Shown here in pieces: positions 1-8,666 of a DNA stretch of 64,000 nt. How positions within the stretch are numbered: the stretch's first letter is position 1; every line of letters starts with the position of its first letter. The DNA comes from JANJTB01 sp032027125 (GTDB taxonomy: Bacteria; Bacteroidota; Ignavibacteria; Kapaibacteriales; UBA2268): positions 3,458,198 through 3,522,197 of the forward strand of contig JAVSMQ010000001.1 in NCBI GenBank assembly GCA_032027125.1, in the 5' to 3' direction. The notes beneath the pieces were generated by a model. It ran no database searches. It saw only the letters and a list, made by a program, of their open reading frames with translations, and had not been told where the DNA came from. A program made the translations under genes and the position numbers.

Positions 1-724
1 AATAAGTATGTATATTATCATATAAAGTAAAAATTGTGTTTGATGGTAAAAACAGATAATAATAGTTCATCAGTAACAGAGGTATGGATAACGTGCCAAT
101 AACAATATAAATATATTTGAATATCCACAAATATTTTTCAAACTTTCTTTCAGGAAAAAGGCAGCTGAAATGCAAAAATGTTACCGACAGGAATAAATAA
201 CATAATTGGTCAATAGTTTTGATTATGATATTGACATAATTACTGCTGTTAACTAATGACCCGTAAGTAAACATAAGCATCACAACTACTGAAATCATAA
301 GCCCGTGAAAGACTGAAGCCAAAAGTCTGTCTTCAATTTTATAAAAAATAAATATTGCCGGATACAGAAAAAACATCACAGCAAGAATTGTTGATATTAA
401 AAAATATATATCATAGTAATTCCCCAGTTTAGTATTGATATTGAGAATTTTATCTCCTCTAAGTATCTCAATACTTACTTCATCACCGGCATTATATAAA
501 TCAAGCACAGTTTCTAAATTGTTAATATCAACTGTTACATACCCATTAACTTTTGTGACAATATCATCTTCAAATATGCAGTTTTCGTATTGTTTATTTA
601 TATCGGAATGCTTCCTTGATAATTCCGGTTTATCAAGTATTGAAGCCAGATTATAGAATCCTGTAATCAGCAGGATTATATCCAGCAGGAAAACAAAAAT
701 TATAGAATGAGATAATTTATTCAT
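1..724 (-). CDS. PDZ-like plus multi-TM sensor-type membrane protein, N-terminal part (cut by window edge)
   Basis: Only about 241 codons lie inside the window; the frame is still open at base 1. The ATG at 724-722 starts a protein with one N-terminal membrane helix (residues about 8-28), an extracytoplasmic stretch at 55-100 that looks like a PDZ fold (VTKVNGYVTVDINNLE, then VSIEILRGDKI), and at least four further membrane helices from residue 104. HFSCLFPER at 185-193 resembles a motif found in the membrane part of bacterial PDZ/7TM sensors, which usually end in a histidine kinase or SpoIIE phosphatase domain. That output domain would lie beyond the left edge, so the class is an inference. 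The gene diverges from the nucleotidase gene at 895 and shares its upstream region. Confidence 0.6.
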   Translation of the reverse strand, partial: MNKLSHSIIFVFLLDIILLITGFYNLASILDKPELSRKHSDINKQYENCIFEDDIVTKVNGYVTVDINNLETVLDLYNAGDEVSIEILRGDKILNINTKLGNYYDIYFLISTILAVMFFLYPAIFIFYKIEDRLLASVFHGLMISVVVMLMFTYGSLVNSSNYVNIIIKTIDQLCYLFLSVTFLHFSCLFPERKFEKYLWIFKYIYIVIGTLSIPLLLMNYYYLFLPSNTIFTLYDNIHTY

Positions 725-792
725 AATATATCATTATTTATAATGTAAAGTAATCAATTATTATTAAAATAAAAAAAAGTATTTTTTATTAA

Positions 793-858
793 TGACAAAT
801 TTTTGACAAAAAAATGACATTTTAGTGACAAATCGAATATTCTATAAAATTACTTTTA
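793..858 (+). promoter_or_regulatory. Promoter with four TGACA repeats at 11-bp spacing (Pho-box-like)
   Basis: TGACA occurs at 793, 804, 815 and 826, each exactly 11 bp apart. Twenty bases after the last repeat comes TACTTTTA (851-858), one base away from the Bacteroidota -7 element TAnnTTTG; no TTTG is present at the expected -33 position. Eleven-bp direct repeats are the footprint of OmpR/PhoB-family regulators, and TGTCA (the complement of TGACA) is the core of the E. coli Pho box. The same arrangement lies before the next gene. Phosphate control is an inference from this geometry and the nucleotidase product. Confidence 0.65.
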
Positions 859-894
859 CATCGTAGATTTTAACAATATTTTTTTGAGGTTTTT

Positions 895-2793
895 ATGAAA
901 TTGTTTTTTGGATTAATTTTCGGTTTGATGCTCAGCATAAGCATTGTTTTTTCTCAGACCCAGGATGCTGTGATAAACATCCTTCATATCAATGACACAC
1001 ATTCCAATTATTCAAAAGGAGGGAGCCGTGACGAGAACCTGAACGGCACAAACGGGGGCATGGCAAAAGCAACATCTGTAATTGGGTATTCTCGTATGCA
1101 GGACCCTGAAGCTCTATTATTTCATGCCGGTGATTTTTTTATGGGTGATTTGCATTTCTATTTAAATTATGGCGTTCCGGAGTTATTATGGATGCAAATG
1201 ATGGGATTTAATGCTGCTGTAATCGGTAATCATGAATTCGACCTGACAACTGCCGGCTTGATACAGTCATTGCTGTATGCATATCCGGATGGAGGTATTT
1301 CTCTTTTATCTGCAAATCTTACAGCAAATACTGAAACAGGGGAGATGCTTAAAAGTATTCTTAAAGACAGGGAAATTATAACTGTCCATGGTGTTAAGGT
1401 CGGATATTTTGGTATAACCAGTCCTCAAGCCAATCTTACATCCTTGTCGCTGCCTGACATTTTTGTTGAAGGTGAATCTCCGGAAATTCTTATGGGAATT
1501 ATAGCCGAGCAGGTTGCTGCATTGAAATCCGATGGTGCTCAGATGATTATATTTCTGTCACATTTAGGTCTGGATGCAGATAAGGCAGTTGCAGAAATGA
1601 TACCAGGAATTGATATTATAATTGGCGGACACGACCATTTTGCTCTTGATGAGCCTGTTAAGATTAACGGTGAGAATGGTAAAAAAACATACATCGTTCA
1701 GGCAGGAGCATTCTTTGAAAATGTCGGCACAATTCAGGCAGAAATCAAAAATGGTAAACTGCATAAGTTCGATTACCAACTGGTAAAATTAGATGAGAAT
1801 ATTCCGGATGAACCAACAGTTCAGGCAATGATTGATGATTTGATTAATTCGCAGGACGACAACACCAAATCACTTTTCACGCAGCAGATAGCAACGGTCA
1901 CCGGAACTCTTGACGAACTGGATTTAAATCTGACCCAAAAAGGCGACCATACAACTTCGGTAGGTTCGTTGATAGCTGATGCTATAAGAAACTATGGACA
2001 GACAGACATCGGATTTACTACCGGCGGATTGAGCGCCCAGCCTTTATATAAAGGACCTGTTGTAATTCAGGATGTTGCCAAAATGATTGGTTACGGAGTA
2101 AACGAAACTAATTTTATAGGATATAATCTTGTTACTTTTGATATATACGGAGCTGCATTAAAGCAGGGTATCGCATACTGCTTAAGCACAATTGAAGCCA
2201 ATGACGATTACTTTCCGCAGGTATCAGGCATGAGTTATAAATATTGTTTAAAAAATCCCGAAATTTTAGAAGAAATTTTGGTAAATGGAATTGAAATTTC
2301 AGATAATACGTTGTATTCAATGACAACCAATTTTGTTACTTACTCAATTCTTGGATTTATTGGCATACCTACTGAAAATGTAAATATTTTGTATGATGCT
2401 TCTGAAATATTTGTAGTTGCAGAATATATTGCGGGTCAAGGTGAATTAGCTCCTTTAAATAATGCCTGCAGAGCTGTAAATGTTTGTAAACCAGGAGATG
2501 ATAATAAACAGGGTGTCAATGACTCAGAGAGTTTAACTAACAATCTTTTTGTTTTCCCAAATCCTGCAAAGGATGCCGTAAATATGGAGTTGTCAATTGA
2601 AACACCCGGAGTTTACTCAGTAGATGTTTTCAATTTATCAAATTTAGAAGTTACACACTTATATAATTCATATTTCGCAAAAGGTAGCGGCGTTTATCCT
2701 TTAAATATTTCAAATCTGCATTCAGGAAATTATTTAATACGAATTAGCAGCAATGATACAACCGTCATCGGAAAGCTAATCATCGTGAAATAA
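895..2793 (+). CDS. Secreted 5'-nucleotidase/UshA-like metallophosphoesterase with T9SS tail
   Basis: Probably hydrolyses extracellular nucleotides or related phosphomonoesters to release phosphate. A Sec signal peptide (about residues 1-21) is followed by a calcineurin-like phosphoesterase domain with all expected metal motifs: NDTHSN (D34, H36), HAGD (D80), GNHEFD (N112, H113), SHLG (H223) and GGHDH (H246, H248). A 5'-nucleotidase C-terminal substrate domain spans about 325-480. The last 84 residues, starting NNLFVFPNPAKD, form a T9SS sorting domain, so the enzyme is expected at or outside the outer membrane. GAGG lies about 8 nt before the ATG. The next gene is a paralogue of nearly equal length in the same orientation, indicating a tandem duplication. 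Exact substrate cannot be read from sequence. Confidence 0.9.
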   Translation: MKLFFGLIFGLMLSISIVFSQTQDAVINILHINDTHSNYSKGGSRDENLNGTNGGMAKATSVIGYSRMQDPEALLFHAGDFFMGDLHFYLNYGVPELLWMQMMGFNAAVIGNHEFDLTTAGLIQSLLYAYPDGGISLLSANLTANTETGEMLKSILKDREIITVHGVKVGYFGITSPQANLTSLSLPDIFVEGESPEILMGIIAEQVAALKSDGAQMIIFLSHLGLDADKAVAEMIPGIDIIIGGHDHFALDEPVKINGENGKKTYIVQAGAFFENVGTIQAEIKNGKLHKFDYQLVKLDENIPDEPTVQAMIDDLINSQDDNTKSLFTQQIATVTGTLDELDLNLTQKGDHTTSVGSLIADAIRNYGQTDIGFTTGGLSAQPLYKGPVVIQDVAKMIGYGVNETNFIGYNLVTFDIYGAALKQGIAYCLSTIEANDDYFPQVSGMSYKYCLKNPEILEEILVNGIEISDNTLYSMTTNFVTYSILGFIGIPTENVNILYDASEIFVVAEYIAGQGELAPLNNACRAVNVCKPGDDNKQGVNDSESLTNNLFVFPNPAKDAVNMELSIETPGVYSVDVFNLSNLEVTHLYNSYFAKGSGVYPLNISNLHSGNYLIRISSNDTTVIGKLIIVK

Positions 2794-2819
2794 TCTATTA
2801 ACTGCATTCGCAAAACTAT

Positions 2820-2860
2820 CCTCCAAATGACACATTCATTCAGGATGTGTCATTTGGAGG
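2820..2860 (+). terminator. Hairpin terminator after the first nucleotidase gene
   Basis: A perfect 16-bp stem (CCTCCAAATGACACAT with its complement at 2845-2860) encloses a 9-nt loop, 26 nt after the stop codon. There is no U-tract, so it may stabilise the mRNA 3' end as well as, or instead of, terminating. Confidence 0.65.
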
Positions 2861-2955
2861 CTTCAAGAAAAGAATTTATATGAGGATTAATTCGATATCA
2901 ATTTAGTTTGTATGTCAATAGTAATTGTTTTCTCTAAATGTTTAATGTTTTTCTT

Positions 2956-3021
2956 TGACAAAATTTTGACAAAAATATGACTTCTTGGTGACAATTTAAA
3001 TATCAGACAAATATACTTTTA
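2956..3021 (+). promoter_or_regulatory. Second promoter with four TGAC(A/T) repeats at 11-bp spacing
   Basis: TGACA, TGACA, TGACT and TGACA begin at 2956, 2967, 2978 and 2989, again exactly 11 bp apart. TACTTTTA follows at 3014-3021, with the same 20-nt gap as in the promoter at 793-858, and ACATCGTAG follows it in both. The spacers between repeats differ between the copies while phase and core are kept, which points to selection on a regulator binding site. Confidence 0.65.
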
Positions 3022-3058
3022 CATCGTAGTTTTTAACAATTTTCTAAAAGGTTTTATT

Positions 3059-4954
3059 ATGAAAAATTTAGTTTACTTAATCATTGGATTGATGCTCTGC
3101 ATCAACATCAGTTCTTCTCAGGCGCAGGATGCTGTCATTAACATTCTGCATATCAATGACACACACGGCAATCTTCAGCCCGGCGGTGGTAGAGATGTAA
3201 ATCTAAAAGCAAAGAGCGGGGGAATTGCAAGAGCAGCTAGTGTTATTGGATATGCAAATTTACAGGATTCGGAAACACTGCTGCTTCACGCAGGCGACTA
3301 TTTTGTTGGGGATTTGACATGGTATTTGTTCTATGGTGTTCCTGAACTGGCTATTTTAAAAAGTTTGGGTTTAGATGCAATTACAATCGGTAATCATGAA
3401 TTTGATGCCACAACTCCTGGACTTGTCGGAATCCTTGAACAGACAATTGAGAACACAAAAGATATCCCAGGAGATATTAACTTCCTTTCAGCAAACCTTA
3501 TTGCTAAAGAACCTGCCGGCGTTATGTTGAAAGAAAAAATCAAAGAGCGTATAATAAAGGAAGTTCATGGAGTTAAGGTAGGTATTTTCGGAATGACTTC
3601 ACCCATGGCTAGTGTTACTTCGTTATCCCCGCCGGAAATTGAAATTGATACCAGATTTTTGGAAATTGCACAGGAGCAGGTTGATAGTTTGAAAGCTGAT
3701 GGCTGTAAAGTAATCATTTTCTTATCGCATCTTGGAATGAATCTTGACAAATTGATTGCAGCCAATGTATCCGGTATTCATTTAATTGTCGGCTCACACG
3801 ACCACTGGGTTACTGAAACTGCAGAGGCTGTACCAAATCAGATTAATACTAATGAAACAACATACATCGTTCAGGCTGGTGCATTTTATCAAAATGTTGG
3901 TAACGTACAGATAACTGTAACAGACGGAGAATTTTCCGGTCTGACAAGCAGTATTATAAATTTAGATTCTTCAATACCGGAAGAACCTACAGTTGTTGCA
4001 ATGATTGATGAATTAATAGCAGGTCAGCCTGATGAGGTCAAAATGATGTTTGATACCCAAATAGCACAGTGTGAAGAAGATTTTTCGGAATTCGTACCAA
4101 ATCCAACAGTCGAAGGAAATAAATCCACAAGTGTAGGTTGCTTGGTCGCAGATGCATTCAAAGCCTGGGGTGGTACCGATATAGGATTTACAACATCGGG
4201 CTTGACATCCCAGATGCTGTATGCAGGATCTATAGTAGGTAATGATGTATTCCGGATGCTTGGTTACGGGGTAAACGAAAAGGATGGAGTCGGTTATCAG
4301 ATGAGAAAATTCCGGATAAAGGGAGAGGATCTTCAAAAAGCTGTAAAATTCGCAATTGATATGGTTTTTGAAGCGGGTGATGATGAATTTCTACCTCAGG
4401 TTTCAGGAATGGAAATCGTCTACTACACAAAAGATTTTCAACAATGCAGTATCCTGATTAACGACGAGCCTCTTGATTTTGAGAAAACCTACTCTATTTC
4501 AACTTCAATTTTTGTTGAAACATTTGTAGCAAGTATGCTCGGACTTCCGATTGAGCCCTATACCGGTGTCGAAGATATATCAGATTTTCAGGTTGTTCTG
4601 GGTTATGTAATAGGCCAGGAGATTTTAGTACCTTATTCCGATATAAACTGCGAAAGAGTTGTTGCACCTGTCAGATTTAATGATACTCCATCAAAATTGA
4701 GAAATAATGTTGTTTTCCCAAATCCTGCAAAAGATGCTGCAAATATAGAGTTGACTATTGAAAAGCCCGGTGTATATTCATTTGACGTTTTCAATGTTTC
4801 AGACCTAAAAGAAATACATATCGGTGAGTCTTATTTTGAGGTTGGCGATGTGGTTTACCCTTTAAATCTTTCAATATTACCTTCAGGGAACTATTTGATA
4901 AGGATAAGAAGCAACGATTCCATAGTAATCGGGAAACTTGTAATACTAAAATAA
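3059..4954 (+). CDS. Secreted 5'-nucleotidase-like metallophosphoesterase with T9SS tail (paralogue)
   Basis: Same architecture as the gene at 895: signal peptide, metallophosphoesterase domain with NDTHGN (D34, H36), HAGD, GNHEFD and SHLG motifs, nucleotidase C-terminal domain and a T9SS tail beginning VVFPNPAKDA. One visible difference is GSHDH where the paralogue has GGHDH; the metal-binding histidines are kept. The protein (631 aa) matches its neighbour over its whole length, so this is a tandem duplicate with its own promoter copy. The two may differ in substrate preference; this is inferred, since the substrate domain has diverged more than the catalytic one. Confidence 0.9.
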   Translation: MKNLVYLIIGLMLCINISSSQAQDAVINILHINDTHGNLQPGGGRDVNLKAKSGGIARAASVIGYANLQDSETLLLHAGDYFVGDLTWYLFYGVPELAILKSLGLDAITIGNHEFDATTPGLVGILEQTIENTKDIPGDINFLSANLIAKEPAGVMLKEKIKERIIKEVHGVKVGIFGMTSPMASVTSLSPPEIEIDTRFLEIAQEQVDSLKADGCKVIIFLSHLGMNLDKLIAANVSGIHLIVGSHDHWVTETAEAVPNQINTNETTYIVQAGAFYQNVGNVQITVTDGEFSGLTSSIINLDSSIPEEPTVVAMIDELIAGQPDEVKMMFDTQIAQCEEDFSEFVPNPTVEGNKSTSVGCLVADAFKAWGGTDIGFTTSGLTSQMLYAGSIVGNDVFRMLGYGVNEKDGVGYQMRKFRIKGEDLQKAVKFAIDMVFEAGDDEFLPQVSGMEIVYYTKDFQQCSILINDEPLDFEKTYSISTSIFVETFVASMLGLPIEPYTGVEDISDFQVVLGYVIGQEILVPYSDINCERVVAPVRFNDTPSKLRNNVVFPNPAKDAANIELTIEKPGVYSFDVFNVSDLKEIHIGESYFEVGDVVYPLNLSILPSGNYLIRIRSNDSIVIGKLVILK

Positions 4955-5024
4955 TTACCGGTAATGTTTAGAAGAATAAATATTTGTACCAAACCTTACC
5001 CTGATTTTCTACGGAGTACAAACA

Positions 5025-5050
5025 AACAAGGGAGCATACGCTCCCTTGTT
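5025..5050. terminator. Bidirectional terminator between convergent genes
   Basis: AACAAGGGAGC pairs with GCTCCCTTGTT around a 4-nt loop (ATAC). It sits between the rightward nucleotidase gene (stop at 4954) and the leftward acyl-CoA dehydrogenase gene (stop at 5074), with A/T-rich flanks on both sides. Confidence 0.75.
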
Positions 5051-5073
5051 TTGTCATATAAATCTTTCTGAAA

Positions 5074-6216
5074 TTATACTATGCCGTTTCTTTTAATGAT
5101 GTCTCTTGCAATCACTAATTTCTGAATTTCAGATGTACCTTCAAAAATTCTGTTGATACGGGCATCGCGGTAAAAACGTTCAATCGGAAGCTCTCTCGAG
5201 AATCCCATACCGCCGTGAATCTGCATAGCATAATCAACACATTTATCAAGTGCTTCGGAACAGTATAATTTAACCATTGCTGACTGACGTGAAAGCATTT
5301 CGTGTTTGTCGTAAAGCACAGCAGTACGGTAAACCAAACATTCTGCTGCATAAATCATTGTAGTCATTTCGGCAATCATAAACTGTATTGCCTGGAAATT
5401 GGAGATAGGCTCACCGAATTGCTTTCTTTCTTTTGCATATTTGGTGGACATTTCAAGCAGTTCTTTGCATGCACCAAGACATGCGGCACCAAGACCTAAC
5501 CTTCCGGCATCCAATGTTTTCATAGCCAGAAGAAAACCTCTACCCTCAACTCCGAGCATATTCTCATCCGGTACGCGGACGTTATCAAAAGTAAGCGATG
5601 ATGTTTTACTGCCGCGGATACCCATTTTCTTTTCAGGGGCGCCGGCAGTAAATCCCGGAGTACCTTTTTCGACTACAAAACCGGTAATGCCTCGTGTAGT
5701 ACGTGCAAAAACAGAGAATGTATCAGCAAAAGGACCGTTTGTAATCCAAAGTTTTTCGCCGTTTATAATCCATTCATCACCTACATGCTCGGCACGGGTT
5801 TTGAGGTCGAATGCGTCGGAACCTGCACGCTCTTCAGTCAATGCAAAAGCTGCAATTTTTTCGCCGGTAGTCAGGGGAATGACATATTTTTGTCTTATAT
5901 GCTCGCTGCCACCCATATAAATCGAGTTAGTACCAATAGAAACATGAGCGCCGATTAATGTAGCCGTTGACAAACAGGCTCTGCCTACTTCTTCCTGAAT
6001 AAGACAATAACCTACTTCTCCGAATCCCGAACCACCGTATTCTAACGGGAATGCAGCACCAAACATGCCGAGTTCGCCGATTTTTGCAATTATATCTTTG
6101 GGTATTTCTTCATTCTCATCTATTTGAGCCGCAACGGGTTTAAGTTCGTTGTTAACGAAATCCTTCACCATTTCTCTGAGCATATTCTGCTCTTCCGTAA
6201 AAACTAATTCAAACAT
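5074..6216 (-). CDS. Acyl-CoA dehydrogenase
   Basis: FAD enzyme that desaturates an acyl-CoA at the alpha-beta bond and passes electrons to electron-transfer flavoprotein. At 380 aa it has the usual length for short/medium-chain members. Visible landmarks are ALTEERAGSDAFDLKT (flavin and substrate contact), the ERKQFGEPISNFQAIQ helix, QIHGGMGFSRELPIERFYRD and FEGTSEIQ near the C terminus. The Glu of FEGTS (about residue 359) is at the position of the catalytic base of medium-chain enzymes. Genes for EtfB and EtfA occur at 50946-52677. The chain length of its substrate cannot be assigned. It is transcribed alone, convergent with the nucleotidase gene. Confidence 0.93.
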   Translation of the reverse strand: MFELVFTEEQNMLREMVKDFVNNELKPVAAQIDENEEIPKDIIAKIGELGMFGAAFPLEYGGSGFGEVGYCLIQEEVGRACLSTATLIGAHVSIGTNSIYMGGSEHIRQKYVIPLTTGEKIAAFALTEERAGSDAFDLKTRAEHVGDEWIINGEKLWITNGPFADTFSVFARTTRGITGFVVEKGTPGFTAGAPEKKMGIRGSKTSSLTFDNVRVPDENMLGVEGRGFLLAMKTLDAGRLGLGAACLGACKELLEMSTKYAKERKQFGEPISNFQAIQFMIAEMTTMIYAAECLVYRTAVLYDKHEMLSRQSAMVKLYCSEALDKCVDYAMQIHGGMGFSRELPIERFYRDARINRIFEGTSEIQKLVIARDIIKRNGIV

Positions 6217-6473
6217 TAATATTCCTGATAGTTTAATAATAATAAATTTTAATTATTCTATGAAATTTCTAACAATGTAATTATAAATCTTAAAAAAAAT
6301 ATTTTGTAAATGTGACTGTAACCAAACGCAAATATACGAAGAATAATTAAATTAATGCCAAAATATAAAATGTTAAAAAGTCAATATGTTTGTTTGTTAT
6401 ATGAAATTTAAGAAAAATTATTTATATTTTAACGATGATTTTAGTGTTTTGAAGAATTACAGTGATTTAAAAA

Positions 6474-6653
6474 CTATTTTGAAATCAAATTTTTGATGAT
6501 TTTTTTGGCAAGTAAGTCAGGAATCTCGGTGTGCCGTGGTATTGCTTCTACAACACCATTAATTGAACTAATCCAAAGAGAATGATTAGAGCCCTCACGT
6601 TTAAGATAACAACCATTTCTTCTGAGTATTTTCAATAATTCATTTCGTTTCAT
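6474..6653 (-). CDS. hicA: HicA-type toxin (mRNA interferase), 59 aa
   Basis: Short gene directly after hicB, overlapping it by ATGA. The product starts MKRNELLKILRRNGCYLKRE, continues GSNHSLW and has IPRHTEIPDLLAKKI near its end. This matches the double-stranded-RNA-binding fold of HicA, with the conserved His of the GS-x-H segment as the expected catalytic residue. HicA toxins cleave mRNA when released from HicB. At 59 aa it has normal length for the family. Order is antitoxin first, toxin second, as in many hicBA loci. Confidence 0.85.
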   Translation of the reverse strand: MKRNELLKILRRNGCYLKREGSNHSLWISSINGVVEAIPRHTEIPDLLAKKIIKNLISK

Positions 6654-6865
6654 TGAACTGTAATAAGTTCATTTGTGTATTTGCCTGTTAAACCCCTCAA
6701 AGAATCTTCATATTTATCGTGAAGAATCAACTTAATGGCTTCTATAAGATTTTCGCGACATTCAACCTGAGTCTGCCCCATACCATTAGCTCCCTGTATC
6801 TCGGGACAGTATGCAATGAACCAATCTCCATCACGTTCATAAATTGCATGAAATTGATTTATCAT
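6650..6865 (-). CDS. hicB: HicB-type antitoxin, 71 aa
   Basis: The sequence FHAIYERDGDWFIAYCPEIQ, then GANGMGQTQVECRENLIEAI, is the HicB partial RNase-H-like fold (strand, YxxxDGDWFxAxCPEIxGxxxxGxTxxEA pattern). It should bind and neutralise the HicA toxin encoded immediately downstream. There is no obvious DNA-binding extension after residue 65, so autoregulation through a fused HTH domain is not visible here. The ATG at 6865 is the only start compatible with the family N terminus. Confidence 0.87.
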   Translation of the reverse strand: MINQFHAIYERDGDWFIAYCPEIQGANGMGQTQVECRENLIEAIKLILHDKYEDSLRGLTGKYTNELITVQ

Positions 6866-7022
6866 ATCTCACATCAAAGTAATAAATAATTTATTTTATC
6901 AACGAATATATTTTATGAATATTTTTCATTAACTAAAGTTCTAACTGGTATAAATTGATATATCAGATTATCTAAATTTGAATCACTGATTAGTTAGATT
7001 AAAGATTTTACCGTAACAAATA

Positions 7023-7838
7023 TCAGCCGTAATAATCAGGAAGATACGTAAATATGCTCTGTCCGCCGTCAACATTTATGACCTGACCTGTAATCCAGTC
7101 CGATTCTTCTCCTGCAAGAATCCCAATAACTTTTGAAGCATCCTCGGGAACAGTATTCCTTTGAAATGGATTGTGTTCTTTAGCAAATTTCAGCATTTTG
7201 CCAAAATCTGGTATTTTGGCTGATGCCGGGGTAGCTGTCGCTCCTGCCATAATCGAGTTAGCAGTTATGCCGTGAGGAGCCAGCTCGAAGGCTAACTGCC
7301 TGACGATACCTTCCAAAGCAGCTTTGGCAACTGATACCGGTCCGTATTTATTCGTTGCAACTCGACCTCCGTTACTTGTCATGGCAAGGATGCGGCTGTG
7401 CAGTCCGAACATTTTGGATTTAAATAAATCCTGTACCCAGTAAAGCAAACTGTTAGCCATTACATTCATTGACATTTCAAGTTTTTTCTGAGTAATTTGA
7501 ATTTCGGGGTTTTCATCAATAAACGGTCCGAGTGCTCCAAACGCGACAGAGTGCATAAATACGCCAAGTTTGGAGTCGTCATTTCTTTCTGTAAAAATCT
7601 TATTAATATCCTGAATCACGTTTTGTCTGTTTTCGGCATCGGCAATATTTGTATTATAAAATACTGCCTGTACACCGGCAGATTCAATCTCAAGTCTCAA
7701 TTCCTCCGCTTTTAACTTAGCAGAACCCAAATCAAGATGAGCACCATAAACGTTATAACCTCTGTTTGCCAGTTCTAATGCGGTACTTTTTCCAAAACCG
7801 CTCGAAACACCGAGAATCAGGGCATTTTTTCGATTCAT
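7023..7838 (-). CDS. Short-chain dehydrogenase, FabL/FabI-like enoyl-ACP reductase candidate
   Basis: The 271-residue protein has a Rossmann start (ALILGVSSGFGKSTALELA, GxxxGxG), HSVAFGALGPF in the active-site region and YGPVSVAK, a Tyr-x6-Lys pair. Classical SDRs use Tyr-x3-Lys, whereas enoyl-ACP reductases FabI and FabL use Tyr-x6-Lys. The C terminus WITGQVINVDGG is the usual SDR cofactor and substrate cap. It probably reduces an enoyl thioester in fatty-acid synthesis, using NAD(P)H. It lies 12 bp downstream of a paralogue of identical length, so the two form an operon. Which of the two is the housekeeping enzyme cannot be told. Confidence 0.8.
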   Translation of the reverse strand: MNRKNALILGVSSGFGKSTALELANRGYNVYGAHLDLGSAKLKAEELRLEIESAGVQAVFYNTNIADAENRQNVIQDINKIFTERNDDSKLGVFMHSVAFGALGPFIDENPEIQITQKKLEMSMNVMANSLLYWVQDLFKSKMFGLHSRILAMTSNGGRVATNKYGPVSVAKAALEGIVRQLAFELAPHGITANSIMAGATATPASAKIPDFGKMLKFAKEHNPFQRNTVPEDASKVIGILAGEESDWITGQVINVDGGQSIFTYLPDYYG

Positions 7839-7850
7839 TATTAATTCCGT

Positions 7851-8666
7851 TTATTTATGTGTTTCAATAAAATTCATAATACTTTCACCGCCGTCAACAC
7901 CTAATACCTGCCCTGTAATCCAATAGAATTTCTCGTCGGCAAGCATGGCAATAGCCTTTGCGACATCCTCGGGGACTGTATTTCTGCCGAATGGATTGTG
8001 CTCTTTAGCGTGGGCAAGCATACTGCTGAAACCCGGTATTTTGTTGCTCGCAGGAGTGTCGGTCAAACCGGCAAGTATAGCATTAGCCGTGATTTTATAT
8101 GGTGCAAGCTCTATTGCTATCTGTCGGATATAAGCTTCCAATGCGCATTTTGCCGCAGATATTGCTCCGTAATTATTCATCGCACGTGTGTTGCCGATAC
8201 TTGTCAGACCGAAAATTCTCGAATTTTCAGCCAGCAGATTACTGACAAATAAATCCTGCACCCAGTAAACCAAACTGTTTGCCATTACATCCATAGTCAT
8301 TTCAATCTGACGCTTGTTGACTGCATTATCCGGATTTCTGTCGAAAAGCGGTTTAATAGCGCCGAATGCCAGTGAATGAATCAGAACTCTCAGCACATTA
8401 TTTTCACCGTTATCAAAATCCTTTTTGATAAACTCAACGATTTCTTTTCTGACTGTGTCATCGGCAGCATTTGCATTGAAAAATTTTGCTTTCACTCCTA
8501 ATTCTTCGAGTTCTAAGCGGAATTCTTCTGTTCTCATTTTATTTGAGCCTAAATCCAAATGTGCGCCGATTATATTGTAACCCATGCCTGCAAGTTCGTA
8601 GGCACACGCTTTACCAAATCCGCTTGACACTCCGAGGATAAGGGCATATAAGTTTCGATTTTCCAT
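7851..8666 (-). CDS. Short-chain dehydrogenase, FabL/FabI-like enoyl-ACP reductase candidate (paralogue)
   Basis: I place the start at 8666 (MENRNLYALILGVSSGFGK), giving 271 aa like its neighbour; an upstream in-frame start at 8774 would add 36 residues with no counterpart in SDRs. Motifs are GVSSGFGK, HSLAFGAIKPLF, the Tyr-x6-Lys pair in YGAISAAK, and WITGQVLGVDGG. The two proteins align throughout, so this is a tandem duplication, the second gene starting 12 bp after this one. Likely NAD(P)H-dependent reduction of enoyl-ACP, although a different acyl substrate for one copy is possible. Confidence 0.8.
   Translation of the reverse strand: MENRNLYALILGVSSGFGKACAYELAGMGYNIIGAHLDLGSNKMRTEEFRLELEELGVKAKFFNANAADDTVRKEIVEFIKKDFDNGENNVLRVLIHSLAFGAIKPLFDRNPDNAVNKRQIEMTMDVMANSLVYWVQDLFVSNLLAENSRIFGLTSIGNTRAMNNYGAISAAKCALEAYIRQIAIELAPYKITANAILAGLTDTPASNKIPGFSSMLAHAKEHNPFGRNTVPEDVAKAIAMLADEKFYWITGQVLGVDGGESIMNFIETHK

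Noticed and set aside
435..656. Forward frame of 73 codons near the left edge
   Set aside because: It lies inside the minus-strand sensor gene, which has a signal anchor, membrane helices and a better frame running off the edge.
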